From Gnetum montanum (lineage: Eukaryota > Streptophyta > Gnetopsida > Gnetales > Gnetaceae), in contig MNCI01026476.1 in the NCBI GenBank assembly GCA_015680685.1, forward strand, positions 528,707 through 592,706: a stretch of 64,000 nt of DNA. Reading direction: 5' to 3'. Made by a program: the position numbers and the translations under genes. This document shows, one piece after another, positions 21,118-32,739 of the stretch (position 1 is its first letter; every line of letters begins with the position of its first letter). The notes below the pieces were generated by a model, which had not been told where the DNA came from, made no database searches, and saw only the letters and a list, made by a program, of their open reading frames with translations.

Positions 21118-21979
21118 TGATGAGTTATAGTTGGCTACGTTGATGAGGCCTCGTTGACTAGGCCCCATCGATGCAGGGTCTATTCTTACATATAAATACA
21201 CTCTCACTAGCTACATTTATGGTAAAAAATTCATAGTAGTAACAAAGCTCTTGCAGTTTTTTTATTCGAAAGCTAGAATATTTTCTTGTGTGCCTACAAT
21301 AAGAGTCATTAAGTGTATAGATCTTTATTCAAGCATTGTTGTACCTGAGCATGATAGTGTGTACGACAATAAAGATGAGCTTCTCGATAAACCTTGTAAC
21401 ATTTTGGACAGTTTAGATGTTTTATTCGTGCACTTAATTTTTTTAGTTATTTATTTAATGTTTTCTAGTAATTAAGCTAATTAAGCTAATTAAGAAAGAG
21501 AACCTTGATAGATTAAATACATAAATATAACTAGTTCAATCATAACATGTATTCACTTGGTAATCCCAGTAGCATTATTACTTGATACATCTAGTAGCAT
21601 AGCACTTGGTAACCCATTAGTGGAGATGTGGGTTTAGCACATGTATGAAAAGTGGGACTAGATGCTTATGTTAGGACTAGTTAGAGATCAGTTAGTTAGT
21701 TAAATCAAATTAGTCATTAAACTATTTTCTCTCTCTCTTCAAGCTCCAAAGGACATAAAACATAATATGATAAAAATCATATGCCTCGATTACACTTATC
21801 CATACCTTTGTACTTCACATGTGTAATTGGGAAGATAATGAATGACTATTAGGGTAAACTTCACTTCCTAGAAGACTACTACACCAGAAACTAGAGAGTC
21901 CATGGAATTTGACTGGATCACACATGAGCACTCTGTGATTCATATGGTTGGATGTAGGGGTACCCTTCACTACTCATCG
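21118..21979 (+). repeat. 3' LTR of Gy-A1
   Basis: Starts TGATGAGTT and ends ACTCATCG; 862 bases, aligned along its whole length with 8765-9637. The TATA box is at 21191-21198. The 74-codon ORF at 21251-21475 lies inside it and is not conserved as protein. Confidence 0.85.
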
Positions 21980-21984
21980 TTAGT
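21980..21984. other. Target site duplication of Gy-A1, right
   Basis: TTAGT, identical to 8760-8764. Confidence 0.8.
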
Positions 21985-23701
21985 CCTTGTCCTGGTTATG
22001 AGCTTAGTGATGGGGAAGATCTCACATCTTAAAACCAATAACTAATAAGTAATATTTCATTTTTTTTACATTATTCTTCATATGTTTTCCATTTCCTTAA
22101 ATACTTTTCAGTTTTTTCTATATTTTACTTTATTTTGTTTGGGTTTTTCTTAAATTTTTCTCCTTTTTCTTTATTACCGCTAGGACTTCATGCAGCTATA
22201 GCTATCATTAATGGTGGTTTATACTTTATAATGTTATTTGATTATGAATGTCTAGATTCTATCTTTGAATTTTGATGTTAATAAATAAGACATGATTCCT
22301 TTTCATGATAATAGGTAATGAGTCCATGTCATCCACCCACATAACTCTATGGTGTTCCTTTGTTTTGAAAATATGAGGTCCCTTCTTAAATGAAACTCAT
22401 AATGAACTTGAAACCTTGATTATTTTGAAACTTGGGATGGATTAAATGGATAGAAAATGATGTGATTTCAATGGGATTTAATACTTTTTTGTAGTTTCCT
22501 ATTTTCTAGGATGCATCTATATCTTCATAGGTCCTTTGCAATTCTTATGTTGATCAATAACAAGAAGCTAAGTCTTTGCATGGTGTGGTTCCCATTAAAA
22601 ATAAAAATAGAAAATGAAAAAAAAAGAGAGAAAAAGATAATAATAACAGAAATTCAAAGCACATACTTTAAACTCAATAATAGGCTACAAGCACTAGTTA
22701 TGGGGCTAAAAAGACATGTTACCCATGCTTGAAGGCATCCCTCTAACTAAGGCCCCTCTCACTTCCTGGTTCTCTTTTATTCTCTCTTTGGAATGGTGAT
22801 TAATGTATGGGGATATTCTTGCACCTTGGAGGAATTACTAGTTTAAGAGTGTCAATGCAAAGTCATTGAAAGTGGTTGGTATTAATTCAAACTAAGGATG
22901 CATTTTATTAGGTCATATTAACCACATAGTCCATAGGGGATTTCATGGGATCATGATACAAGACTCCATTCCACACACTCTCATCCACCTATGCTCTCCA
23001 TCACTCACCTAACTACCTTCCTCATGTTTGTTTCAATGTCTTTTTTTGATACTATCAAAGTTCTCTAATGGTTTCTTTAGTGATTTGGTCCTCAACTAAC
23101 CTTGACCATTAATCATCCACAGGGTCCATGGACTTCTTAGTTTGAGGGCATGCAAGGGCATCAAGGGCATGAGCCTATTATGGGGAGAACCCACTTTCAT
23201 ACTCCTTGGTTGGATTGGTTAAGTTCCTCATCTCTTAGGTATTTTTGCTTTCAAATCTTCTTCATTCCACATTGATCCCAACCAATTCTGCACTCCTTAG
23301 CTAAGTTTTTCCTAATTAAATCTCCTTTTTGTGCATATTCTTATCCTCTTCAAGCATTCCATCATGTTGTTGGCTTTTATAGCTCCATATGGAGTTCAAT
23401 TTTATGTGAAAAATATTTCTTTTTTATACATGTTTAATGGTGAAAAATTTTGATCTACAACTACATCGATGAAACCACATCAACACAACTTGACATAACC
23501 CCATCAACACAGCTCAACATGATCCTATCAATGCAACACTATAAGTCTACATATACTGTGAACACTTAGTGAACTTTTTCCATTTTCTTTCAAATGAGGA
23601 AGGGGTTTTTGCTCTTTTTAGAGCTTAGAACATTCCAAAGCCCATAACTTTCACAACACTTCTCTGATTAACCCCATTCTTCATTCCTATAGCTATTGGA
23701 G
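21985..23701 (+). mobile_element. Gy-A2, right part: end of pol and spacer
   Basis: Starts with a match to the very end of pol (GGTTATGAGCTTAGTGATGG in place of the Asn-Leu-Val-Val-Gly-Asp-Met stretch) and follows the Gy-A1 spacer: a T-rich tract ending CCGCTAG at 22183, the conserved peptide block at 22680-22732 (inside an open frame from 22511), and the CTCTAACTAAGGCCCCTCTC stretch. It continues the element whose left part is 7903-8764. Confidence 0.65.
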
Positions 23702-23991
23702 GTGAGCTTTACATCATGGGGGCCACAAACCTTAGGTTTCTGATGAAATTATTTTTGAGAATTTTCTAACTTCCACAAGACTTAACTAATAAAATAATAT
23801 TGAAATCACTAATCTGTGAGAGTTAAACCTTTCCAATGAACTATGGTAGCCATCTAAGTAAAATAATATTAAGATAATCAATCTACCATAATCACAACAT
23901 AGTTGAAGTGTAATAGATCAAAAGAGATGAGGTATCCAAGTGCTCTATGTTACACATCAAATGCTAATGTCTGATCATGTTGTGATTATAG
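23702..23991 (+). other. Candidate intron before ORF3 (Gy-A2)
   Basis: GGAG|GTGAGC to GTGATTATAG, 290 bases. The AG is followed at once by ATGG, the ORF3 start. Confidence 0.4.
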
Positions 23992-25690
23992 ATGGAACTA
24001 AGACCTAAACATGGGGTAGAGGTAGGACTATTCTAACCAAGGATAAGTGGCCAAGAACTAGAAGGGGCCAAAAACTAGAGTAGTCTTAGGCACAAGTAGT
24101 CAAAACACATGCAAGGGACCTCTTCAAGAGGAGCATAAAGTGAAATCTATTCGTTAGATTCTCAAAGCTAGAATAGAGAAATCCCAATAGGGTGAGGCAC
24201 TAGGACCAAGGAAAAAGCTTGAGGTCACTTTGATAGATACCTCCCTTAGGCAAATTCGTCCAAAGGAGATCCAAAGTTTAGTTCTCTAAGAGTTGAACTT
24301 TGGTCCTTTCTTGGAATTTGATCTAGAAGAAGTCAAAACTCAACTGCAGAATTCTCCCATGTGACACATTCTTACTTCCTATGGAGAATGGTACATGGGT
24401 AAACATGCCTCTTATGAAATAATAGGCAAGATGATACCACTATGAAGATCAAGAAAATTAGTATGTCCTACTCAATGAAGGCCATCTCTTAGGCCCTCGA
24501 GTTACCAAAAACTGGGGCATCTTTGGTAGAGATCTCAACACAAGTAGAGCTAGAGGTGAAGAAGAAGTGGATTTAGTGATGCTATAGGATTTATCATAAG
24601 GATTATGGTGTGCTCACTAAGGCATAGAGAGTGTATTTCAAAATCATGACCTATCATCTCAATCCAATAATGAAGCCAAGCAAAGTGACAATCTTCTCTA
24701 TCCATGCATGTGCTACTTTGATGGGAAAATTCCTGGTAAATCTCCCACAACTAATCTATTTAGAGATCAAAAAGCACTTCAAGGAAAATGAGCATGGAAG
24801 AAAGGCACTCTCATTCTCTTGCTTCATTAGAAAATTGTGCAAAAGGGAGGGAATATCTTACTATTCAAATGATAATCTTTAGCATGCTCTTACTACCTCT
24901 TAGGCATAAATGATGAAAGACAAGGTGTTGCCAAAAGTACAAGAAGAGGAGCACCCAGCACCACCACCCACTCATGAAATAATGTCAGAGGCCCATGTTT
25001 CCATTGAGTGGTTGAGCGAACTCTATGAGAAACTCCTATAGTAGTAGCAGGCAAGATCAGGTGGTGGTGAACCCTCCATCTATTAACCAACATTGAGCCA
25101 TCTCAATTAAGTGAAAAGAACCATCAATAGGATGGAGGGGGATAATCCACTATTTTCTAGCCAAATAATGCAAGTGCCCACGAGATCAAATCCTAACACC
25201 TAAGAAGTAACGGTGTTCCTTTAATGACAACAATAATTTTGAGAGATCTCTAGGAATGCCACTGCCTTTTTGATGTGCCTGGAGAAGGGTGAGGGCACAA
25301 CTATGTTGGTGATGTAATACCAAGGATAGGAAACAACTATAGAAGTGATGGCTAATATAGTGGCAGAAGCACTCAATACTCCTATGACCTCTATGCCAGA
25401 TGTTGTTGCACTTAGGGATATGCAAACGTCTACAAGAGTAGAAAGTGGAAGATTCAGTGTAGCCCAACATGAAAAGCTACTAGACCAACTAGTGGAAACT
25501 AGGCAATCATTTCTAGAGATCTTTGATCTCCCAGATACTATCATATTAATCCAGTCAAAACTAATTGAGGCTAGTGGCAACTACATCATCACCAATGCCC
25601 AACTTGAAATAGACACAACTGAAAATCAATTCTTGGCTATTGAAGTTATGGAATTAAGTGCCCACCTAGGTGATCCTACCATCCTTAATA
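23992..25690 (+). pseudogene. ORF3 of Gy-A2, truncated
   Basis: The ATG at 23992 follows a TATAG acceptor. The N-terminal domain is recognisable in pieces: ELNFGPFLEF, then CYLMKMTY-type remnants, YFKIMTYHLNPIMKPSKVTIF (24631 on), FLVNLPQLIYLEIKKHFKEN and GRKALSFSCFIRKLCKREGI, a near-twin of the Gy-A1 segment. A 151-codon open stretch at 25345-25800 carries the coiled region (MQTSTRVESGRFSVAQHEK, QLVETRQSFLEIFDL) up to LGDPTILN. There it meets the minus-strand element Gy-E, and the last codons of that open stretch belong to Gy-E DNA read backwards. Confidence 0.55.
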
Positions 25691-26700
25691 GTTTTTGGCC
25701 TTTATGCAATATTCTAAATAACTCTAATCTTTTCTTTATCTACTTTTATTCCTTTGTGAGATACCTTGTGTCCCAGAACTATACCATCTTCAATCATTAA
25801 GTGGATTTTATACCAATTGAGTTTTATATTAGTTTCTATAAATATTTTCAATACTTTCTCTAAATGGTTCAAGACTTATTTAAAATCTATCCCATATGTG
25901 AAGAAATCATGTATAAAGACTTCAACTTCATTGCTAGTTTGTTTCTAGAAAATGCTTAGAATAAGTCTCTCAAAGGTAGTAGGGGCATTACACAACCCAT
26001 AGGACATTTTCTTGTATGCAAATATCCCTCATGAACTGGTCAATATGGTCTTCTCTTGATCTTTTAGTCCAAAGTGAATTTCATTGTACCCACTATATCT
26101 ATCTAGGAAACTATAATATTGGTGTCCAACTATAGTATCTAGAACCTATTGAACAAATTGTAAAGGAAAATGGTCATTGAATGTCACCTTGTTTAATAAT
26201 CTAAAATCAATGTAGATCCTCCACTTGCCACCTTTCTTTGAAAAAATTACCAACAGGTTAACCCATTCACTATCTACTCTAGGATCGATTGACCCTACTT
26301 TTAATAATTTTTCCAACTCTTATTTAACAGCTTCCTTAACTTTTGGGTTAAACCTTCTTTGTGGTTGGTAGCATGGTTTAATAGCTATATTTGTATAGAT
26401 TCCATATTCATTGATACGTGGATCAATACTAGTGATTTCATCATAGGACCATGCAAATGTAGCTGGCCATTTATTCACCATTTCTTTTTTATTCTTTATC
26501 AAATTTGGTATTTATAATTACTAGTTTTTTGTTATTTAGAACAGCATACTTAAGTGTATTTGATAGGGTTTTCAATTTTAATGGTTCTAGTTTGTCTCTA
26601 GTATCTCTAATTGTCCCCATTCAATATTTTCCTTCTAATGTGAGTCCATATAAGAAGGTTGTCAATTCAACTATTCTAACTTATTAATTTCCTCAACATA
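25690..26700 (-). pseudogene. pol: Reverse transcriptase of Gy-E
   Basis: Minus-strand polymerase of a gypsy element. An approach segment (LKYAVLNNKKLVIINTKF) near 26600 is followed by KWPATFAWSYDEITSIDPRI (open 26502-26320) and QRRFNPKVKEAVK. Then come SEWVNLLVIFSKKGGKWR, IDFRLLNKVTFNDHFPLQF and YGLCNAPTTFE. The catalytic box reads VFIHDF (25906-25914), with the first Asp changed to His. After VLGHKVSHKGIKVDKEKIRVI the frame ends at PKTIKD, where Gy-A2 ORF3 starts on the other strand. RNase H and integrase are absent. Confidence 0.8.
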
Positions 26701-26899
26701 GGCACTTGTGATCTTGTTTAATGGTTCCATGCATATTTTGAATTTTTTTTTCTTGAGTAATTAGCCATTAGGTGCCTTATTTTTAAGTGGTTGATGCATA
26801 TAGGAACTTTTGTACACACATATCTTCAATGCATTTATTGCATGCTAAGATATGTTCATGTTTTGTCGTTTTGATCTTTTGCACACAATTTCACCTATT

Positions 26900-27290
26900 A
26901 TCACTACATGCAATACATGGAACTCTGCATTTTTGAATGATTTTGGATTCCTCGTTCTTGGATTTCTAAGGATAAATCTCTAGTCCCAAGCTTAACATCT
27001 ATAGTGCTAAGCCATGCTCTACCCATAATTATGGGGAATTCTCCTTTGTTCTTTTCTAGATGGATGACCAATAAGTTAGCAAGATAAGACTAGCTACTTA
27101 TGGTAGTGATAATATCTTCCACTTATCTAAGTAGAATAGGAATGGACTAGTCTACAAGCTCTAATCAAATGTTACTCTTCTTTAGCTAGGGTAGGTTCCA
27201 AGCCTTGTACATATGTTATGAAATGATATTTACTTCTAATCTAGAATCTAAGAGAGCATTACATGGTTCATGTCCTACTATGTGAAGGTA
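26900..27290 (-). pseudogene. Retropepsin region of Gy-E
   Basis: On the minus strand NALLDSRLEVNIIS (about 27225-27265) sits where the protease active site LLDSG should be, with Arg in place of Gly. Further along, KNKGEFPIIMGRAWLSTIDV (about 27000-27060) matches the later conserved part of the same domain in Gy-B. It lies directly upstream of the RT of the same element. Confidence 0.6.
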
Positions 27291-27299
27291 AACTAAGGG

Positions 27300-28300
27300 A
27301 TTCCTAGGATCTATTCTCTTTTTTGGAAGTGCTACTACCTTAATCCACTATGTTATTATCTATGTGAGCATGATAGTTATGACTTTCTTGTCAGTAGGTA
27401 TTGGAAGCATAGTGTTCCTTGGAGGAGTATGTGTGGATGAGGTAGAGGTAGGTGAAGTCATTATCCTTCGAACCTATTCTAGACTTGTCCTAAAAAATGG
27501 ATGTTTCTTAGCTCTTGGTTCACTTTATATTACATCCTCTTATGTAGTTACTATTATGGTAGTGCTCTTTTGTTGTGGTTTCCTTGGCAACTCTCATTAC
27601 ATAGTTGGTGGTACTACTAGTGGTAAGGTATTAGGAGTTTGGAGTGAGGAACCAACTACTAGTTGGGACATGTAAGAATTTGGATCCATCCATGAGGTAG
27701 TCAGTCTATGATATTCTGGTGGATAGTAGTGAAAGGAAGCATGGATTGAAGTATTCCCTATAGAGAATGAACATTGTACATAGTATCCATAGGGATCTGA
27801 TTACCTATATGGATACTGTTGTCTTGGTGGTGGCATTCCCCATGCTTGCAGTTATTGTTGCTATTGTTGTTACTATTCTTGCAATTGAGGATGTGTCCCA
27901 CCTGGCTAGTACATTTACTAGTAGGGCTATCAAAAGTTACCTTATGTATAAGATAATCTTCTAGGCATTTGTTTCTTAATGAATTTCAAGTTAACTACAT
28001 ATGCCCCAGACTCTTGTAAGTGGTCCATAATAGGGAAACATCTCTTAGGAAGTTCATACTGGCATACTTTACATCCCTCATCATCTTCTAAACTAGAGTT
28101 CATTATTTCCTCCACTACAACAACTTTTTCTTTGTTTCTATAGTTCTCTTGCCCATTATCTCTTTTCTATAGTTCTATTGTGAGCCTTCCATGTATTAGC
28201 AAAAACCTAGAGATAAATCATGGATGTGGACTATAAACTCTACACCTATTGATGCCCTCAAAATATATCTGCATCTCCTCAATAGATGCCATGATGAAAT
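27300..28300 (-). pseudogene. gag: Gag C-terminal half of Gy-E
   Basis: Minus strand. From high to low coordinates: MASIEEMQIYFEGIN (28290), a lysine-rich stretch, CKVCQYELPKRCFPIMDHLQ (near 28050; compare CDICQYELPKGS in Gy-A1), then WWHSPPRQ-like and PYGYYVQC segments with a Pro/Tyr/Ser/Thr-rich tail. Plus-strand ORFs at 27364-27675 and 27767-27964 are shadows of this frame. The capsid core and the 5' LTR were not found. Confidence 0.55.
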
Positions 28301-30040
28301 CTAATAGTAGGTTTTGTTGCAATCTCCACTCAACGACCAAACTGCAAACAATCATGGCCAACTACTTGGTATGTCAATGCATCTTTCTTTTTTGGCATCT
28401 CTAAAGGTAAGAACCTACAAATTTTCAAATGCTGCCTCAACAAAATTTTTGAGGGTTTTGGTAGATTTCCTACATTTTTATAGAGCCTACTCTAAAATTC
28501 TTCCAACAATGATTTCAACACTAATGAAGAGAAAGATTGTGTTTTAACAATAGTGGGTTTATTTGAGGTATTGATCAAGCAGGCAACAAAATTTTACAGC
28601 TCAAGTTTATGAGTCCTTTGTGTATGTTGATTGAGCCATTTGATTTGAGGTTTTCCTCAACTCGATTAGAAAAATACAATCCAAAGGACGCAGTGTTATG
28701 AACTTGATTCAAGTCTACTATTGCTCTAGAGGAGATTCAACTAGCATCATTCTTTACAATTCTTGGTTTTGCCATCTAGATGGTTTTGCAAAGATGTATA
28801 TATTTTCTTTCTTTTCAAAATTTTCAAAATTCTGGTATAGGGAATAAACTCAAGGAAATTAACTTCCCCAAAGTATGGAAGTTTAATTAATGGTACAGGA
28901 ATTAAACTCTAGAAATTTTGTGATATATATGTTGAACCTTCATAAGTTTTGACATTTCTAGATTTTTATCACTATATAATTTCTATGGGTCATTTATTTC
29001 ATTGAAGTAATTCCTAAGTACACAGACTTACTTTATCATTGTTTGTGAAGATATGATTGTTGGTCATATTCATAATAAATTGTTTTCAAAAATCTTCTCT
29101 ACTTAACAATGTTACATAGATTTCAGTGATAATGGTGTCCATCTTTAATTTAGTCGTTGACTCTTCTTCTTCTATTTTTTTTAAATGCTTATACATGTAG
29201 TCCATCCCATATATCTCACTATATATATATCAAGTCTATTTTACTTCACTTCTGTTGTACTTAATTCTCATCAATTATGACTCTATCTCATCAATTATCC
29301 AAATACATGTATCTTAGATAGATTTTTATGGGGATTTGTAAATAACTCAATCTTTCTACCATATTTTAATGAATGAATGCTCATTCACTCATTTTAATCC
29401 AATAAATTCTTTGAAGCCATATTGGTGTTAATAAAAATTTTCAATCACCACTCCTTTTAAATAATAAACCATTGCTCCATGAAATGGATAAAATGGCCAA
29501 CAGTTACAAACTATGGATATTATTGTAGCAAATATGTTGATGTTAACTATGAAATATTAGTAGGGTTACTTCTATCCTTTCCATGAAAAGTTATTTCCCA
29601 TAAAATCTCCCTAGAGCTCAATGACAAAACATTGTCATAGACAAAATATTATTTCCCTTTATAGATTTACGACTAGTGGTTGGCCTCTCTCCCATGAAAA
29701 ATTTCATGGTTCTAAAACCTATGTTACTACAACATTATTTTTATACTTTTACCATTATAGTTTTTTAATTATTTAAATAGGAACTAAGATTTTATTATAA
29801 AGCTAAAAGATGTATTGGATAAACATTATAATTGTATTATGAAAACTACTTATCCATTTAACAAAATGCTTGAATTATTCAAATGATAAGCTTATTATCT
29901 TATTAGATAGCCTACTATTTATTTTGAGAGCCCCAAGGAACCCTTGGCCAACACATAAATTTCAACAAGGACTACAAGAATAACATTCTTTCCATCTTTT
30001 ATATGTATGTTGTAAATCACATGTCTGAATAATGTGATAA
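28301..30040. other. Unassigned DNA
   Basis: AT-rich with only short chance ORFs. The first 450 bases may be the decayed start of Gy-E gag, but I could not align them. There is a short TATATATATA run near 29220. Confidence 0.4.
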
Positions 30041-30060
30041 GGGAAGGGTGGGGGGAAGGG
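30041..30060 (+). other. G-quadruplex motif
   Basis: Four G-runs (3, 3, 6 and 3 G) separated by AA, T and AA, which satisfies the usual G3+N1-7 pattern, in otherwise very AT-rich DNA. Confidence 0.6.
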
Positions 30061-30310
30061 AAGATTTAGGAGAGGGAAGAAGGTGAATCACAACTATTAA
30101 AATAATATGCTTAAAAATTGAAACTTCTTAAATAAAAAAAAATGCTAAAACCTACACCAGAGAAAGAAGCATAAAACAAAGGCTGCTCATCCATACCAGA
30201 ATTCTCCCCTAGATAGGTTGATCTACATTCATTTTATAAGCTCTTCTCAAAATCTTAAAGTGTAGAGTAATTTATTAATCAAATAAAAAGTTGATAACCA
30301 ATATAAAATT

Positions 30311-30470
30311 TTGGTTTCTATAGCACTTCAATAGCACATAATACAAGTTTTGTTTAAAACAAAGAAGATTGAGAAAGAAGAATTTGCTAGGTTTTTGTAT
30401 CACTTCAATAGTACATAATACAAATTTTCTTTTAAATAGAGAGAAGATTGAGAAAGAAGAATTTGCTAAG
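30311..30470. repeat. Tandem duplication, period about 77 bases
   Basis: CACTTCAATAGCACATAATA at 30324 recurs as CACTTCAATAGTACATAATA at 30401, and GAAGATTGAGAAAGAAGAAT follows in both. A 61-codon ORF (30369-30554) spans the second unit and looks accidental. Confidence 0.7.
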
Positions 30471-30937
30471 AGAAAAAATGTAGTAGAAATAACCTATACA
30501 AAAGGACCAACATATTTTTCAATTGATATTTATAATCCATGTCGTAGCAAATGAATAACAATGCTAGTTAATACGTTAAGGTATTTTACATTATTGTGAT
30601 TTAGAGATCTCAAATTCTTGTTAGAAATCAACTAATTAAAATCAATTAATAAAAGAAAAACCTTGAGAATTTGTTCACTTTCTTTTATTATTGATAAGTT
30701 GTATTAGCGATAAAAGCTAACATAGAGAAAGATGTCCATCAAGTCAAGTTGTTCCTATCAATAATGGTCTTCAAGTAACTTCGCTTGTAACAACATTTTT
30801 TCAAGAGAATTTCTTAAGAAATAGTTCCAAGTGTTAAACTGCCACATGTCTTATGCTCAAGTTTCCACTTTGATCATAGCTTTTATTTCATTAAACCATT
30901 TACAAGTTCTGGATTAAAAATCATGTAAGCTTTAACA
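30471..30937. other. Unassigned DNA
   Basis: AT-rich; no motif, repeat or ORF of note was seen. Confidence 0.4.
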
Positions 30938-31168
30938 ATGAGATGTTAGCCTAGTAGTAAGACACTTTAGTTGGAATTTTTAGGTCATGCATTTGATTTC
31001 AATTAGCAATGTTTAGTTATATAAAGTTTTAATTAAATTATATACCTTAGGTTGTACCTATGTTTCACTTATTTTGGGTTCCTTGATTTGGAAGTTTTAG
31101 GTCATGCATTCAATTTCAATGAGCAATGTTAAGTTATATAAAGTTCTAATTAAATTATATACCTTATA
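30938..31168 (+). mobile_element. SINE-like tRNA-derived repeat, copy 1 (with partial second body)
   Basis: The head TTAGCCTAGTAGTAAGAC fits RNA polymerase III box A, and GGTCATGCATTTGATTTCAA fits a decayed box B (GGTTCGATTCC) about 30 bases later. The body AGCAATGTTTAGTTATATAAAG ... CCTTAGG.TGTACCTATG ... TTTTGGGTTCC is shared with copies 2-4. From about 31085 the body from box B on is repeated once more. Confidence 0.55.
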
Positions 31169-31640
31169 CTTTAAGTAAGTTTCTCTTATACTTTATAGAC
31201 TAATTTTTATAAAGATACACTAGGTATACAAATTTATTTTTATACAACACATGAGAGTATATGAGTTGAGATCCTTCCAAGATCATCCCTTTCTTTAAAT
31301 AAAATTTTGTTTCATATCTAACAAAGGTCTTAAGTTGAGTCCACATCAAGGGCACTTTTATCTTTATATAAAACTTTGAACATAATCAAATATTATAACA
31401 TACATTTTACATTTTTGAGATGATAGAAATAAGAGTTTAAGCAACTGTGGAGTGTAATCTTACGTTACTATGTAAACTTTATTTGGAGGACTTTGTACCT
31501 AGATTCACTTATTTTTGAAAATAAAAAATAGCATGAGCACATTACTTTTCATAAATATCTATGGTTCCACTAGTACCTTAAAGTTAACTAAATATATAAT
31601 TCTACTTTAATTTTGAGGAAAAACAAAAAAAAAACTTGTT

Positions 31641-31768
31641 ATTACTTTACCTAGTGATAAGACTTTTAATTTGCAAGCTCTAAGCCTTGGGTTCAATTAT
31701 AATGGAGAACACTATGTTATATATCTAATTGAACTATATTGCAATTATTTGGGAGTTCCAACAACCTA
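31641..31768 (+). mobile_element. SINE-like tRNA-derived repeat, copy 2
   Basis: Box A-like TTTACCTAGTGATAAGAC, then TTGGGTTCAATTATAATG as box B (a close fit to GGTTCAANNCC), then the shared body with TCTAATTGAACTATATT and GGGAGTTCCAACAACC. It is preceded by an A-rich run at 31619-31634. Confidence 0.55.
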
Positions 31769-31948
31769 AAAATTTCTAATTTAACTATATATATTAAAGT
31801 GTACATAATTTCCAAGTACCAACACACACACACACTTACCTAGAAGAGAAAAAAAGATCATAGTAAGATGAATTAAATGGGAGAAATTATCAAATGAAAT
31901 GGATATTAGCTTTTAAAAAATACATACATATGATCATTGTACCACATT

Positions 31949-32098
31949 TGAGTTTTAGCCTAGTGGAAAGACTCTTAATTTGAAAGCTCTAAGCCATGGA
32001 TTTAATTAAAGCAAGCAATGCTAAGTTCTAAAATTCTAACTGGATTATATATCTTAGGGTGTACCTATATTACAATTATTTTAGGTTTCCAACATCCT
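31949..32098 (+). mobile_element. SINE-like tRNA-derived repeat, copy 3
   Basis: TTTTAGCCTAGTGGAAAGAC is the best box A of the set. CTCTAAGCCATGGATTTAATT is a decayed box B. The body has AGCAATGCTAAGTT, ATATATCTTAGGGTGTACCT and the 3' end TTTCCAACATCC. Confidence 0.6.
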
Positions 32099-32215
32099 AC
32101 ATTTGATTTTTAGCATATAAGGATTATTTCTATGTGTAATTAAAGTGTCTCTAGCTCACCACTATTTAAATTAAACATACAAAGATTGTCACTATTAGAG
32201 AAAAATAAAAAATAA

Positions 32216-32366
32216 TGAGCTGTTAACCTAGTGGTAGGACAATTGATTTAGGGTTTGATTCTAGTAGGTAATGCTGAATTATATAAAGTTCTAATTGAAC
32301 TATATATCTTAGGGTGTACCTATATTAAATACTTATATTTTATTTATTTTGGGTTCCAACATCCCC
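32216..32366 (+). mobile_element. SINE-like tRNA-derived repeat, copy 4
   Basis: TGTTAACCTAGTGGTAGGAC as box A and AGGGTTTGATTCTAGTAGG as box B (GGTTTGATTC), with a shorter gap between them. The body is ATATAAAGTTCTAATTGAAC, ATATATCTTAGGGTGTACCT, and the 3' end is GGGTTCCAACATCC. Confidence 0.6.
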
Positions 32367-32595
32367 ACTATTAAAGAATATTATAATATGATTAAAAACA
32401 TTGAAAAAGTCATCATGTTAAAGCATATAGAATACATTACTATGTCAATGAAACATCAACATTGGCTAAGTATATCACCATTTAGAAAATTATAGTGTTA
32501 CCATATAATGTATCATGACATCATCATTGTGGTCACCACCATATTCAACTAATGACATGACATCATCAAAATACTCCATATTCAACTAAAGACAC

Positions 32596-32739
32596 AAAAT
32601 CATCAAAATACTATTTGAAAGTTCATAAAGATCATCAAAATTTGATAATCATCATATGAAGCTCAGGAAAATCATCAAAATACTATTTGAAAGTTCATGA
32701 AGATCATCAAAATTTGATAGTCATCATATGGAGCTCGGG
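32596..32739. repeat. Tandem duplication, period 72 bases
   Basis: AAAATCATCAAAATACTATT at 32596 recurs at 32668, and the two units differ at only a few positions. A further ATTCAACTAA ... ATCATCAAAATACT unit precedes them (from about 32553), so the region grew by several slippage or unequal-exchange steps. Confidence 0.75.

Larger units (their letters stand above)
8765..21979 (+). mobile_element. Gy-A1: complete but decayed Ty3/gypsy element with ORF3
   Basis: 13,215 bases bounded by two LTRs and a perfect 5-base target duplication (TTAGT). Order: LTR, primer site, gag, protease, RT, RNase H, integrase, 2 kb spacer, ORF3, polypurine tract, LTR. No chromodomain follows the integrase. The order and the extra sense ORF after pol resemble Athila-type elements. 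Every reading frame carries several stops and catalytic residues have changed, so it cannot move on its own. By eye its two LTRs differ at more than a tenth of positions (not computed), which makes it old. Confidence 0.85.

Noticed and set aside
27364-27964. Two hydrophobic plus-strand ORFs suggesting membrane proteins
   Set aside because: They are the reverse complement of the Pro/Tyr/Ser-rich gag tail of minus-strand Gy-E.
30938-32366. tRNA genes
   Set aside because: Box A/B-like motifs are present, but no cloverleaf, anticodon stem or acceptor stem can be drawn; the body continues well past tRNA length.
32596-32739. CRISPR-like array
   Set aside because: Only two full adjacent units without spacers, in plant DNA; it is a plain tandem duplication.
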